DNA of 64,000 nucleotides, taken from Devosia sp. Root436. Its GTDB lineage: Bacteria > Pseudomonadota > Alphaproteobacteria > Rhizobiales > Devosiaceae. The notes beneath the pieces are model-generated. The model saw only the letters and a program-made list of their open reading frames with translations. It was not told the DNA's origin and ran no database searches. The stretch is from NCBI RefSeq assembly GCF_001426345.1, contig NZ_LMEM01000016.1:664-64663 (forward strand). The letters run 5' to 3'. Positions 1-8,589 of this stretch are shown here, piece by piece. Position 1 is the first letter of the stretch. The number at the start of each line of letters is the position of its first letter. The translations under genes and the position numbers were made by a program.

Positions 1-447
1 GACTTCGGCCAGCATTTCCATGGCGCGGCTTCGTCGGGATTCAGACGTTCCGATGCCATGGGCGGCCATGACTTCCGTGATCTGATCTCCCACGGTCATG
101 AGCGGGTTGAGTGCCGATAGCGGATCCTGAAAGATCATCGACACGACGCGACCGCGCAGACTGCGGAGTTCGCCGGCCGGCAGACCCATTATGCTGCGGC
201 CCTCAAGATCGATAGCGCCGCCGGTAACGCGGATCACCTTGGGCAGGAGGCCCATGATGGCATTGGCGGTGACCGACTTGCCCGAGCCGGACTCCCCGAT
301 AATACAAAGGATCTGACCACGCTTGAGATCAAAGGACAGGTTCTCGACCGCATATTGCCGCTCCATGTCCAACGGCAGGCTGACGGTGAGATCGCTCACT
401 GAGAGCGCCACGTCCGTGGTCGCAACCGCATCGATGCGTGCTAGCAT
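1..447 (-). CDS. Peptide-type ABC transporter ATP-binding protein (partial, N-terminal part)
   Basis: The first 149 codons of an ATPase that would energise import of oligopeptides, dipeptides or nickel at the inner membrane. The ATG lies at 447-445 and the frame is open to base 1, so the C-terminal half lies outside the window. The Walker A motif GESGSGKS is at about residues 49-56, followed by the Q-loop segment MIFQDPLSALNP, typical of the OppD/DppD family. Walker B and the signature motif are not in view. Immediately upstream on the same strand I find no permease gene, only a short open stretch ending at the start codon, so the usual permease neighbour is missing or degraded. The substrate cannot be read from this piece. 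Confidence 0.9.
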   Translation of the reverse strand, partial: MLARIDAVATTDVALSVSDLTVSLPLDMERQYAVENLSFDLKRGQILCIIGESGSGKSVTANAIMGLLPKVIRVTGGAIDLEGRSIMGLPAGELRSLRGRVVSMIFQDPLSALNPLMTVGDQITEVMAAHGIGTSESRRSRAMEMLAEV

Positions 448-1184
448 TGGCTAGCCTCCCTTTCGCGCTTCTCGGCAATCCGGCCCATGCGGCCTGGTCC
501 AAGAGATTGACGGTTTTTGAGCCACAGAGTCACTGAACCTCAGCCCTTGACGGCAGGATTGGCTGAATGACCGGCCAGTTAAGCATTAAATTCCAGCCCC
601 CCCCTGATTAGAGGAAAAGCACGGACGGGGCCCCGGCGAGCGCGGAACGGTGCTCAGACAGGGGATCGCGGCTCGGCTTCCCTGGCGATGCGATGCACCG
701 ACCCACGTGCGAGAATAGTGCACCGGGAGTTCTCAACTTTGTGGGACCAGGTTGTCGAGACCGCCATCCGGAGGACTGAATGCGGCCCACCCCACCAACT
801 GCGGCGTGCGGCGAAGTACACAGGGATCCTACCCCGAGAGTAACGAACGCTCGCCGCCTAGACCGTGCCCACCCGCGAGCTTCCCGCCCCCAGGAATTTG
901 AGGCTAGAGGGATGCGGCAAGATGCTCTCGCAGAGACTAGGCACGCCAACACACTATGTTCAACGCCCCCAGAGGCTCTGTGCGCGAATGTGCTGAGATG
1001 CATTTTGAACTTGAGTCCGTCATTTCACCAAACCGTCCCTGGATGCTCCTCACAGAACTTTCAGCTTTCTCCTCCCGCTCTTTGGCACAATCTGCGCTCG
1101 CGTCCTTGACATCAGCAGTGGTGCTTTGCTTGCCGCGGCTACTCTACCGGCCGAACCGGCGAGACCGGCAACCAGGAGAGAACG
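448..1184. other. Intergenic stretch, no supported gene
   Basis: About 740 bases between the divergent ABC ATPase and cupin genes. Open frames here have no recognisable protein and poor codon character. An AGGAGAG ribosome binding site at 1174-1180 belongs to the cupin gene. I see no clear hairpin terminator. Confidence 0.5.
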
Positions 1185-1538
1185 ATGACCTTGCTGAAGA
1201 CCATTGACCACAACCCCACCTTCACCCCCACCCATGCCCTGCCCGGTCCCGAACGCCTGATTGAAGGCACGCCGGAATTCAGCACCTGGGCGATGGATGA
1301 GGCTCGCGACGGCAAGATCAAATCCGGCGTCTGGCAAGCTACTCCGGGCCTCACTCATTCTATCAAGGGCGAGGTTTTCGAATTCTGCCACATTCTCGAA
1401 GGTGTGGTCGAACTCACCGAGAACGGCCAGCCGCCGGTGACATACCGGGCTGGTGATAGTTTTGTGATGAAGCCCGGCTACGTCGGCACCTGGCGGACCA
1501 TCGAGACGGTCCGCAAGATCTACATCACGGTACGTTGA
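1185..1538 (+). CDS. Small cupin-domain protein (cupin_3 / DUF861 type)
   Basis: A 117-residue single-domain protein expected to fold as a beta-barrel. The middle carries the two cupin half-motifs: FEFCHILEGVVEL at about residues 65-77 and YRAGDSFVMKPGYVGTW at about 87-103. Proteins of this family include ureidoglycine aminohydrolase-like and sugar- or amino-acid-binding enzymes, but many are uncharacterised. The metal-binding histidines of classical cupins are only partly present, as is common in this subfamily. The start follows a strong AGGAGAG at 1174-1180. It stands alone, upstream of a GNAT gene. The exact substrate is unknown. Confidence 0.8.
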   Translation: MTLLKTIDHNPTFTPTHALPGPERLIEGTPEFSTWAMDEARDGKIKSGVWQATPGLTHSIKGEVFEFCHILEGVVELTENGQPPVTYRAGDSFVMKPGYVGTWRTIETVRKIYITVR

Positions 1539-2000
1539 CCCGAGCCAAGAGTGACGTGGGGCGGCAGCGTCTGCCCGCCGCCCCGCGTGACGAGGAATAC
1601 CTGGCCGATGGCTATGCCCAACCCTCCGGCATCACCGTCAACAGGATCATCTAGTGGACATCCTCGGCCAGGCGGTGGGCACAGCGGAATGCGGCCCTGG
1701 GTTTGGTAACTCCACGACATGCGCATTGTGGACGGCGCAAGCAGTCCACCCGCTAGCAAGGCTGTCCACCCGCTAATAGCCCACCCACGCCATATGCCGG
1801 ACGAGATATCGCAAATCTCCGACCTGCGGCCTAGACTTGAGCCTGCGGCGGCTGGACTTGCTGAGCGGCAGCTACTGAGCATGGAATTTCCTGCGGTTGC
1901 CGAGACCTTAACAGCGGAACATTCCGCTGGGACGCGTCCTGCCGATGCACCTGCGCCACGACCTCGCCTAATTTCAAACTACTCAGTCAGCAGGCATTCG
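1539..2000. other. Intergenic stretch, no supported gene
   Basis: About 460 bases. The frame of the next gene stays open from 1719, but that stretch has no family character and the acetyltransferase homology begins at the ATG at 2001. Nothing else is recognised. Confidence 0.45.
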
Positions 2001-2828
2001 ATGACCGATACGATCACTTTCGAAGCCTTCACAGCCGCTCATCTGGACGGAGCGTTACGCTTGTCGCGTGAGGCAGTATGGCCGCACCGCCGCGAGGACT
2101 GGCATCTTTTGTTGCGGCTAGGCCGCGGGGTGGTCGCCCTGTCCAGGGGGGCGGTGGTCGGCACTGCACTCGCTACGCGGTTTGGCGCTGTCGCCATGGC
2201 CAACATGATTATCGTCGATGCCCGGATGCGCGGGCGCGGGCTGGGTCGGCAACTGTTGACGCGCGCTATGGACTGGGTGGACGTGCCAGAATGGCGGCTG
2301 ACCGCAACAAAAGACGGCTTGCCGCTTTTTGAAAAGCTTGGCTTTATCGCCACTGACCGCGTCCTCCAGCATCAGGGGCTACCAGTGGCGCAGGTCTTGT
2401 CGGGTGGCGTGGACTGGGCGGGCGCCGCCGATCGGCCCGCAATCCAGGCGCTAGACCGCCAGGCCACTGGCGCTAACCGCGCGGCATTGATTACGCTCTT
2501 GATGCATGAAGACCGTATCGCGGTGGTCCGCGAAGGCGCGGGCGTCGTCGGATATGCGTGCCTGAGACGCTTTGGTCGGGGCCAACTGGTGGGACCGGTG
2601 GTCGCCGAAACCGTGGAGACGGCGCACCTTTTGCTTGGATTTCTATTCGCGAAAGCCCCCCGCGGCTTCATGCGCGTTGACACCACGGAATCCGCGGGTC
2701 TGGCCCCCTGGCTGACCGCGCAGGGGCTCGCGCCCGTGGGCGGCGGCATATCCATGCAGCGCGGCGGTACCACGACACTCGCTAACCCCCTCCGGCGGTT
2801 CGCGCTCGCGGCGCATGCCCTCGGATAA
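2001..2828 (+). CDS. Two-domain GNAT N-acetyltransferase (YitH/HolE-type C-terminal domain), paralogue 1
   Basis: A 275-residue predicted acyl-CoA-dependent N-acetyltransferase of the cytoplasm. The N-terminal GNAT fold shows the acetyl-CoA loop MRGRGLGRQLL at about residues 75-85 after a beta-strand of hydrophobic residues. The C-terminal domain carries FGRGQLVGPVVAE, typical of the Acetyltransf_18 (YitH/HolE) domain. I chose the ATG at 2001 because family similarity begins there, although the frame is open upstream. It lies 16 bases before a dehydrogenase gene and is probably cotranscribed with it. Two further paralogues occur at 9785 and 11596, all ending in a related A-L/S-A/Q-H/S tail. 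The substrate is unknown. Confidence 0.85.
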   Translation: MTDTITFEAFTAAHLDGALRLSREAVWPHRREDWHLLLRLGRGVVALSRGAVVGTALATRFGAVAMANMIIVDARMRGRGLGRQLLTRAMDWVDVPEWRLTATKDGLPLFEKLGFIATDRVLQHQGLPVAQVLSGGVDWAGAADRPAIQALDRQATGANRAALITLLMHEDRIAVVREGAGVVGYACLRRFGRGQLVGPVVAETVETAHLLLGFLFAKAPRGFMRVDTTESAGLAPWLTAQGLAPVGGGISMQRGGTTTLANPLRRFALAAHALG

Positions 2829-2844
2829 CTTTCAGGAGAGACCC

Positions 2845-3822
2845 ATGCGTAACAGTTCGATCGCCCAACTCGACCCCACCCACTCAGGAGAAACCGAACC
2901 AACGGTGAGCCGTTCGGTGTTGTATCTTTCTGATGCGGCGCGCGGGGCGGTATTCCGCAGCGCCTTCGAAGCGTCACTTCCAGAACTCGAATTCCACATC
3001 GGAGAGGCCCCCGATCCGATGGCGGTGCGCTGGCTGGTGACTTGGAAAGTGCCTGCCGATCTCGCCCGTTACCGCAACTTGCGGCTGATCTTTTCGGTGG
3101 GTGCGGGTGTGGATCAGCTCGACCTTGCAGCTCTGCCCCCCCATGTCGGCGTGGTGAGAATGCTCGAACCAGGCATTCCTCAACAGATGCAGGAGTATAT
3201 CACCCTGGCCACGCTTGCCCTGCATCGCGACCTGCCAGCCTATATCGGACAACAGCGCGCCGGACTATGGCAGGCAGCGCGCAACCTGCCGGCGGGCGAA
3301 CGACGGATCGGCGTGATGGGCCTTGGCCAGTTGGGACAGGCCGCCTTGGCGGCGCTGCGGCCCTTCGGCTTTCCCCTAGCCGGCTGGGCGAGGAGCCCGC
3401 GACAAATCGACGGAGTGGAATGCTTCACGGATCTTGACGCCTTTCTAGCGCGTACCGATCTCCTAATATGCTTGCTGCCCCTCACCACAGAAACCGAAAA
3501 CATTCTCGACGCCAGTCTTTTGGGCCGCCTGCCCCGGGGCGCGCGGCTGGTCCATGCCGGGCGTGGGCGACAGCTGGACCATTCGGCGCTGGTCGCAGCG
3601 CTGGATTCCGGGCAGATCTCAGCTGCGGTTTTAGACGTCACTGCCCCAGAGCCGCTACCGCAGACGCATACACTCTGGTCGCATCCTCGGGTCATTCTGA
3701 CACCGCATATCGCCTGTCAAACCCGGCCCGGCGATGGCGCCCGCCATGTAATAGAGGCAATTCAGGCCGACCTGTCGGGGACGACGATACCGGGATTGGT
3801 CGACCGAGCGCGGGGTTACTGA
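2845..3822 (+). CDS. D-2-hydroxyacid dehydrogenase, glyoxylate/hydroxypyruvate reductase-like
   Basis: A 325-residue NAD(P)-dependent dehydrogenase, most like the GhrA group that reduces glyoxylate and hydroxypyruvate. The Rossmann motif GVMGLGQLGQ is at about residues 154-163, the catalytic Arg is in the AGRGRQLD segment near 238, and the acid/His end is VTAPEPLP followed by TPHIA. The substrate-side motif SVGAGVDQL is at about 85-93. Start ATG at 2845 is preceded by AGGAGAG at 2834-2840; a longer frame from 2815 would overlap the GNAT gene. Proximity to glyoxylate-using bhc genes fits a role in glyoxylate handling, but that link is inference. Confidence 0.85.
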   Translation: MRNSSIAQLDPTHSGETEPTVSRSVLYLSDAARGAVFRSAFEASLPELEFHIGEAPDPMAVRWLVTWKVPADLARYRNLRLIFSVGAGVDQLDLAALPPHVGVVRMLEPGIPQQMQEYITLATLALHRDLPAYIGQQRAGLWQAARNLPAGERRIGVMGLGQLGQAALAALRPFGFPLAGWARSPRQIDGVECFTDLDAFLARTDLLICLLPLTTETENILDASLLGRLPRGARLVHAGRGRQLDHSALVAALDSGQISAAVLDVTAPEPLPQTHTLWSHPRVILTPHIACQTRPGDGARHVIEAIQADLSGTTIPGLVDRARGY

Positions 3823-3868
3823 GCGCGGGAGGGAGGCAGCGGCGCAGCTTGGCGGCATGGGGTCGGAC

Positions 3869-4345
3869 TCACATTGGAAAGATGGTCTTCAGCGGCAAAT
3901 GAGCCTTTATGAATGGCGATTTCATCACGACGTAGCTGAAATACTTGTCGATGCCGATATCCATGTCTCTCAGCCTCTCTATGACTGATTGGTACTCGCT
4001 GACCCCCGCGGTGACGAATTTCAATAGGTAATCATAGCCTCCGGCGATCAAGTGGCACTCGATCACCTCCTCGGCCTTTTCAGCCGCCTGCTGGAAACGT
4101 TCGAAGTCGATCTGGCGATGGCTCTTCAAGGTCACCTCTGTAAACACGGTGATGGTCGGCCCCAGTCTCGCAATGTCGATTAGCGCTGAATAGCCAATGA
4201 TATAGCCCTCGGCCTGGAGCCGCTTGACCCGCATCAGGCAGGGGCTGGGCGACAGATGAACGAGTTCGGCAAGCACCACATTGGTGACGCGTCCGTTCCG
4301 TTGTAGTTCGTGCAAGATGCGGATGTCGATCCGGTCAAGCTTCAC
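3869..4345 (-). CDS. Lrp/AsnC-family transcriptional regulator
   Basis: A one-component regulator that usually senses an amino acid. The N-terminal winged helix-turn-helix covers residues 1-55 (LDRIDIRILHELQRNGR, then LSPSPCLMRVKRL as the recognition region). The RAM ligand-binding domain follows, with VIECHLIAGGYDYLLKF at about residues 100-116. I prefer the GTG start at 4345, giving the standard VKLDRID beginning with AGAGGG upstream; an ATG at 4387 would add 14 atypical residues. It is convergent with the dehydrogenase gene and may regulate the amino-acid genes around it, which is inference. Confidence 0.9.
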   Translation of the reverse strand: MKLDRIDIRILHELQRNGRVTNVVLAELVHLSPSPCLMRVKRLQAEGYIIGYSALIDIARLGPTITVFTEVTLKSHRQIDFERFQQAAEKAEEVIECHLIAGGYDYLLKFVTAGVSEYQSVIERLRDMDIGIDKYFSYVVMKSPFIKAHLPLKTIFPM

Positions 4346-4652
4346 GGGCCCATCCCTCTGTTCCCTCCCACCCAGCTTAGGCAGCATGTGCCGATGGTTT
4401 CAATTCACTTATGCCATCCGCCGTCGGCACGTCTTGCATGCCCCGTAAGGGCTGAGCGCGACTTGGTACCCCAGAACTGCTCACCCGGATGCGTGAGCGC
4501 CAGACCCCTCCAGTCACTCGCACGACACACAGCCTGACCCGCCACACCAGGCTCGCCTGACACTGCGATGCAAGTGCCTGGCCTCGGCACGCGCCAAACA
4601 GCGATTGGCTAAACCCATCCGCTCCGCGGCGGTGGGCCCTGAGAAAGCTCGG
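4346..4652. other. Intergenic stretch between two minus-strand genes
   Basis: About 300 bases that must hold the promoter of the Lrp gene on the minus strand. I see no gene and no clear operator. Confidence 0.4.
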
Positions 4653-5762
4653 TCATGAACCTTTTTCTTTCACGACTAAGAGTTGAACCCCGCCACCCGG
4701 CTCACTGGGTAGGGAATTCGCGGTGTTCCGGCTCGCTGGAGTCGACATAGCGGTGACGCTGGAGAACGCCGGAGGGCCATGGGGATCGTCGTTGGGAGTC
4801 GGTGCACTCACCGCATTGAGCCTGGCGGTGGCCTCCTCCCCCAGGTGGAGATCGCCCGCCGGTAGATTGCTTTCCAGCTGCGTAAGCGTGCGCGCACTAA
4901 AGATGGTCGACGTCACCGAAGGGCGGTTCGTGACCCAGCTCAACGCCACTTGGCTCGGTGTGACACCAGCCTCGTCGGCGATTTGGGTAACAACTTCCAG
5001 GGTCGCCCAATTCTGCTCCGAGGCGAAAAAGCTATTTCCGATTTGCCCAAACATCGCGCTTTCAGAACCGAGACGTGTTCCTTGCTCGGCACCCCCTCCC
5101 CGAGTGTAGTTTCCGCTCAAGAAACCCGACGCGAGAGGGGACCGGGCGAGCAACCCGACATTGTTTGCGAGGGCAGCGGGAATAACCTCGTACTCGATCT
5201 CCCGGCAGGCAAGGCTATACTGCTGTTGCAGCGTGACAGGCAACTGCATGCCCATTGCTTTGGCCGTCGATAGTGCGAGCTGCAACTGCCAGCCCGAGAA
5301 GTTGGACAAGCCTACATAGTGCACCTTGCCAGCGCGCACTGCGGCGTCCAGGAAGGACAGCGTCTCTTCGATCGGAATCAGCGGATCCCAAGCATGCATC
5401 TGGTAGAGATCTATGGCCTCTATCCCGAGACGAAGGAGTGATGCATCTAAGGCGCGACGCAGATGCCGACGGAAGGTTCCCACATCATTTACGTCCTTGC
5501 CTGTAAAAATGTGCGCCTTGGTCGCGAGCACCACGCTATTGACCAGATTCTGTGGACGGCTGGCCCGCCAGCGACCCAAAAGTTCCTCGGATGCACCGCC
5601 GCCATTGACATCGGCGGTGTCCAGCATATTGCCGCCGGCTTCAAGGAAGGCGTCTATTATGGAAAAGGCTTCATCCTCCGAAGTCTCCGTTCCGAAGCCC
5701 ATGGTTCCCAGCGTCAAGTTTGAAACGGGGACGCCTGTGTTGCCGAGTCTTCGATACTGCAT
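4653..5762 (-). CDS. Aldo/keto reductase, C-terminal tail frameshifted
   Basis: An NADPH-dependent TIM-barrel oxidoreductase. The start at 5762 gives MQYRRLGNTGVPVSNLTLG; the catalytic Asp is in NMLDTAD, Tyr is replaced by Val at the usual NxY position (DTADVNGGG), Lys is in VLATKAH and His in YQMHAWD. The NADP-binding end includes SARTLTQLESNL. After the motif SAPTPNDDP the read-through tail is unlike the family. In the +1 frame the family ending QRHRYVDSSEPEHREF can be read, closing at a TGA on 4704-4702. One missing base near 4765-4772 explains this. It is either a sequencing indel in a C/G run or a real, probably tolerated, tail mutation. The missing Tyr is a second oddity. Confidence 0.85.
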   Translation of the reverse strand: MQYRRLGNTGVPVSNLTLGTMGFGTETSEDEAFSIIDAFLEAGGNMLDTADVNGGGASEELLGRWRASRPQNLVNSVVLATKAHIFTGKDVNDVGTFRRHLRRALDASLLRLGIEAIDLYQMHAWDPLIPIEETLSFLDAAVRAGKVHYVGLSNFSGWQLQLALSTAKAMGMQLPVTLQQQYSLACREIEYEVIPAALANNVGLLARSPLASGFLSGNYTRGGGAEQGTRLGSESAMFGQIGNSFFASEQNWATLEVVTQIADEAGVTPSQVALSWVTNRPSVTSTIFSARTLTQLESNLPAGDLHLGEEATARLNAVSAPTPNDDPHGPPAFSSVTAMSTPASRNTANSLPSEPGGGVQLLVVKEKGS

Positions 5763-6174
5763 ATTCGAGCTTTCTGTCTTACTTGAGGGCTCTGCGGCTA
5801 ATGACCATGGCGTCCGCCACTTCAACACCGTCGTAGCTGAGAGGAACAACGCGGTTGGGTACGCAAAGGCGCATGGCCCTAGAGATGCCATGCATTAATT
5901 CAACCTGCTGGAGGTGATCGGGTCCGGTGGTTGCTCTCGACCTCAGACCCGCCGCGACCTACACCGAGCATCTCATAGCTACCGGTCGGATCGTATTTTT
6001 TTGGCCACGACCATCAAGCTGGACAAGGCTGGGTTTGAGAACAACCTGTGCAGTCACCTCTATGACCTAGACGTCACGCGAGCGGACGGCAGCCGAGGCC
6101 AGGCCGCCGTCGCGGAGGTGTGGAACTTCGATTGTGAAGCTGCTTAAACAGAACTGGGAAACAAGCGGACCGTA
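5763..6174. other. Intergenic stretch, no supported gene
   Basis: About 410 bases between two minus-strand genes. A 77-codon open frame on the plus strand has no family character. Nothing further recognised. Confidence 0.4.
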
Positions 6175-7338
6175 TCAATACACCTTGCCGCGGGCTGACA
6201 CTGGCCAGAGGGTTTCAACCTTGCCGTTGCGCACCCCAACGTACCAGTCGTGCACATTGCAGGTCGGGTCGCAATGGCCGGGCACTAAGCGCAGTTTGTC
6301 GTTTATCCTGAGCACGCCGTTCAGGTCTTCCACATTGCCATGCTCATCTGAGCACTTGACATACTTCACGTCCTCTCGCCCGAAGACGACTGGCAGTCCA
6401 CTGTCGACCGATTGCGCCTTCAACCCAGCATCCACCACCGCAAGATGTGGCTTGGCGTGGCTCATCACGCTGGTCAGGATGAACAGTGCGTTTTCCCATT
6501 CGCCTTGGTCGATGCGCTTGCCGTCCTTGTCGCGAATCCGGCCATAGTCGGCATCCATGAAGGCGTAGGACCCGCATTGCAACTCGTTGTAGACGCCCGA
6601 GTTCGCCTCGAAGTAGTAGGATCCTGTGCCACCGCCCGACACTAAAGCGGGTTTCAAACCAGCGGCGTCCAGTGCCGTGGCCGCATCTTTGACCTGAGCG
6701 ATGGCACTGTCGACCTTGGCCTTGCGGTCCTCATAATCATCGAGATGCTGCATAGCGCCTTGATAGGCTTGGATCCCGGTGAACTTGAGTCCCAGGGCCG
6801 CGTCGACAGCCATTGCGATTGCCATAACTTCGGGAGTGGTTTTGACGCCGCAGCGCCCGGCGCCGCAATCAATCTCCACCAGACACTCAAGAATGGTGCT
6901 GTGCCTTTGCGCCGCTGCCGACAGATCGGCTACGTTTTCCACGTCGTCGACGCAGACAATAATTCGGCTGCCAAGTTTCGGCAGGCGCGCAAGCCTATCG
7001 ATCTTGGCCGGGTCGCGTACCTGGTTCGAGACAAGAACGTCCTTGATCCCGGCTCGCACGAAGACTTCTGCTTCGGACACCTTTTGGCAGCATACGCCGG
7101 TCGCCGCGCCCAGCGACTCCTGCAGTTTCATAACGTCTACCGACTTGTGCATCTTGCCGTGCGCCCGGTGGCGCATGTTGTGCGCTTTCGCGTACGCACC
7201 CATTTTCCGGATGTTGCGCTCCAAGGCGTCGAGGTCGAGGATCAAGCAGGGCGTCTGAATGTCTTTCTCGTCCATCCCCGGCAAGGCTGGCACGTCGTAC
7301 CCGACTTCGAGGCCCGCAAATTTGTCATGTACGTTCAT
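6175..7338 (-). CDS. bhcC: Beta-hydroxyaspartate aldolase (DSD1-family PLP enzyme)
   Basis: A 387-residue PLP- and metal-dependent aldolase of the D-threonine aldolase/alanine racemase-like fold. In the beta-hydroxyaspartate cycle of Paracoccus it joins glycine and glyoxylate to erythro-beta-hydroxyaspartate. The PLP lysine is expected at K62 in AHGKMHKSVD; the metal site HCDPTCN holds H355 and D357; SGGGTGSYYFE lies in the PLP phosphate region. Length and the ending PVSARGKVY match BhcC closely. It is the second gene of a bhcB-bhcC operon (11-base gap) divergent from an IclR regulator, the arrangement known for bhc. bhcA and bhcD are not nearby. Confidence 0.9.
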   Translation of the reverse strand: MNVHDKFAGLEVGYDVPALPGMDEKDIQTPCLILDLDALERNIRKMGAYAKAHNMRHRAHGKMHKSVDVMKLQESLGAATGVCCQKVSEAEVFVRAGIKDVLVSNQVRDPAKIDRLARLPKLGSRIIVCVDDVENVADLSAAAQRHSTILECLVEIDCGAGRCGVKTTPEVMAIAMAVDAALGLKFTGIQAYQGAMQHLDDYEDRKAKVDSAIAQVKDAATALDAAGLKPALVSGGGTGSYYFEANSGVYNELQCGSYAFMDADYGRIRDKDGKRIDQGEWENALFILTSVMSHAKPHLAVVDAGLKAQSVDSGLPVVFGREDVKYVKCSDEHGNVEDLNGVLRINDKLRLVPGHCDPTCNVHDWYVGVRNGKVETLWPVSARGKVY

Positions 7339-7349
7339 GTTGTCCGCTC

Positions 7350-8297
7350 TCAGTTCCAGGGCAGCATGTCGACATCGACATTACCGCCGGTGATGATGAC
7401 ACCGACACGCTTGCCGGCGAAGACCTGGGGGTTTTTCAGGATGGCAGCCAGGGGCACCGCGCTGGACGGTTCCATCACGAGTTTCAGCCGCAGCCAAGTC
7501 ACCCGCATGGCGTCGATTATCTCGTGCTCAGCCGTCGTCAGGATGTCTGTGACGTTGCGTTGAACGAAGTGCCAAGTCAGATCCTTTAGCGGCACCTTGA
7601 GCCCGTCGGCCACGGTTTGCGGGGCGTCGTCAGCAATGATATGGCCCGCTTTGAAGCTACGAAAGGCATCGTCGGCCTGCTCGGGTTCGGCGGCATAGAT
7701 GCTTAGCCCAGGCGCGAGATTTGACAGCGTAAGGCAGGTGCCGGAAATCATGCCGCCGCCCCCGATCGGCGCGATCACTGCATCCAGGTTGTCTACCTGT
7801 TCAAGCAGTTCCGCCGAGCAAGTCGCCTGCCCGGCAATAACTCGATGATCGTTGTAGGGGTGCACGAATTCCGCGCCGGTTTCAGCCATAACCTCAGCGA
7901 AAACGGCCTCACGGGACGTCGTTGAGGGCTCGCACTCGATGACTCTCCCCCCATAGCCACGTACTGCGTCCTTCTTCACCTGGGGAGCCGTGCGCGGCAT
8001 GACAACAGTGCAGCTTATGCCGCGCCGGCCGGCGGCATAGCTCAGGCAGGTGCCATGATTGCCACTGGAATGGGTAGCCACGCCCCTCTCTGCCTGCTCG
8101 TCCGAAAGTCCGAAAACGGCGTTCGCGGCGCCACGAGCCTTAAAGGCCCCGGCCTTCTGCAGGTTCTCGCATTTGAAGAACAATTCGGCACCCGTCAGCC
8201 GGTTCAGGGCTTGCGAAGTCATGATGGGGGTGCGGTGAATGTAAGGTTCGATGCGTTCGCGTGCTGCGAGCATGTCTTCGAGAGTCGGAATGTACAT
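7350..8297 (-). CDS. bhcB: Beta-hydroxyaspartate dehydratase (threonine dehydratase family)
   Basis: A 315-residue fold-type II PLP enzyme. In the bhc pathway it removes water from erythro-beta-hydroxyaspartate to give iminosuccinate. The PLP lysine is K53 in AGAFKARGA, the substrate loop is SSGNHGTC at about 79-86, and the phosphate-binding glycine loop is GGGGMISG at about 175-182. I chose the ATG at 8297 because MYIPTLEDML is the family start and GGAAGCG precedes it; the frame is open further upstream. EutB, the hydroxyectoine enzyme, is a related alternative, but the adjacent bhcC and bhcR argue for BhcB. Confidence 0.9.
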   Translation of the reverse strand: MYIPTLEDMLAARERIEPYIHRTPIMTSQALNRLTGAELFFKCENLQKAGAFKARGAANAVFGLSDEQAERGVATHSSGNHGTCLSYAAGRRGISCTVVMPRTAPQVKKDAVRGYGGRVIECEPSTTSREAVFAEVMAETGAEFVHPYNDHRVIAGQATCSAELLEQVDNLDAVIAPIGGGGMISGTCLTLSNLAPGLSIYAAEPEQADDAFRSFKAGHIIADDAPQTVADGLKVPLKDLTWHFVQRNVTDILTTAEHEIIDAMRVTWLRLKLVMEPSSAVPLAAILKNPQVFAGKRVGVIITGGNVDVDMLPWN

Positions 8298-8589
8298 AAG
8301 CGCTTCCCGTTCAGGCGTCTGCTTCAATAGTCGCTGCAAGCGCTTGCGCGGCAGCGTTGCCGCGCCGTGAGTGAAGATCGATTACCGAGTGCTTCATGGC
8401 AGTGGCTTCTGGCTCGCAAGAGGAGTAGCACGGCCCGACTGTGTGGTAAACTTTACTGAAAATCATTTTTATCAGACGAAAAATGTACAAAAATATGTTC
8501 AAATAGAAAGGGTTAGAATTTTCCATTCTGCAGAAGTTGATTCCATTAGACCAATTGCCTATCTTGTCGCGAAATAGTGAGAAGCGTTG
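8298..8589. promoter_or_regulatory. Divergent bhcB / bhcR control region
   Basis: A 292-base, locally AT-rich segment between the divergent bhcB and bhcR genes that must contain both promoters. A perfect 10-base palindrome, TTCTGCAGAA, sits at 8526-8535, about 55 bases before the bhcR ATG, and is a candidate IclR-type operator. IclR proteins usually bind imperfect palindromes of about this size, but the assignment is inference. Confidence 0.5.

Noticed and set aside
24-447. Complete ABC transporter operon
   Set aside because: Only the ATPase start is present; the sequence on its upstream side has no permease.
608-1391. Several overlapping open frames on both strands near the left end
   Set aside because: They are mutually exclusive, rich in Arg/Ser/Pro as expected from GC-rich shadow frames, and match no family; only the cupin frame is supported.
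1719-2000. N-terminal extension of the first GNAT gene
   Set aside because: The open frame adds 94 residues without family character; homology starts at the ATG 2001.
5914-6147. 77-codon open frame on the plus strand
   Set aside because: No recognisable domain, no good ribosome binding site, lies opposite to the local gene direction.
6745-7563. 272-codon plus-strand frame across bhcC
   Set aside because: Shadow of bhcC on the other strand; no independent motif.
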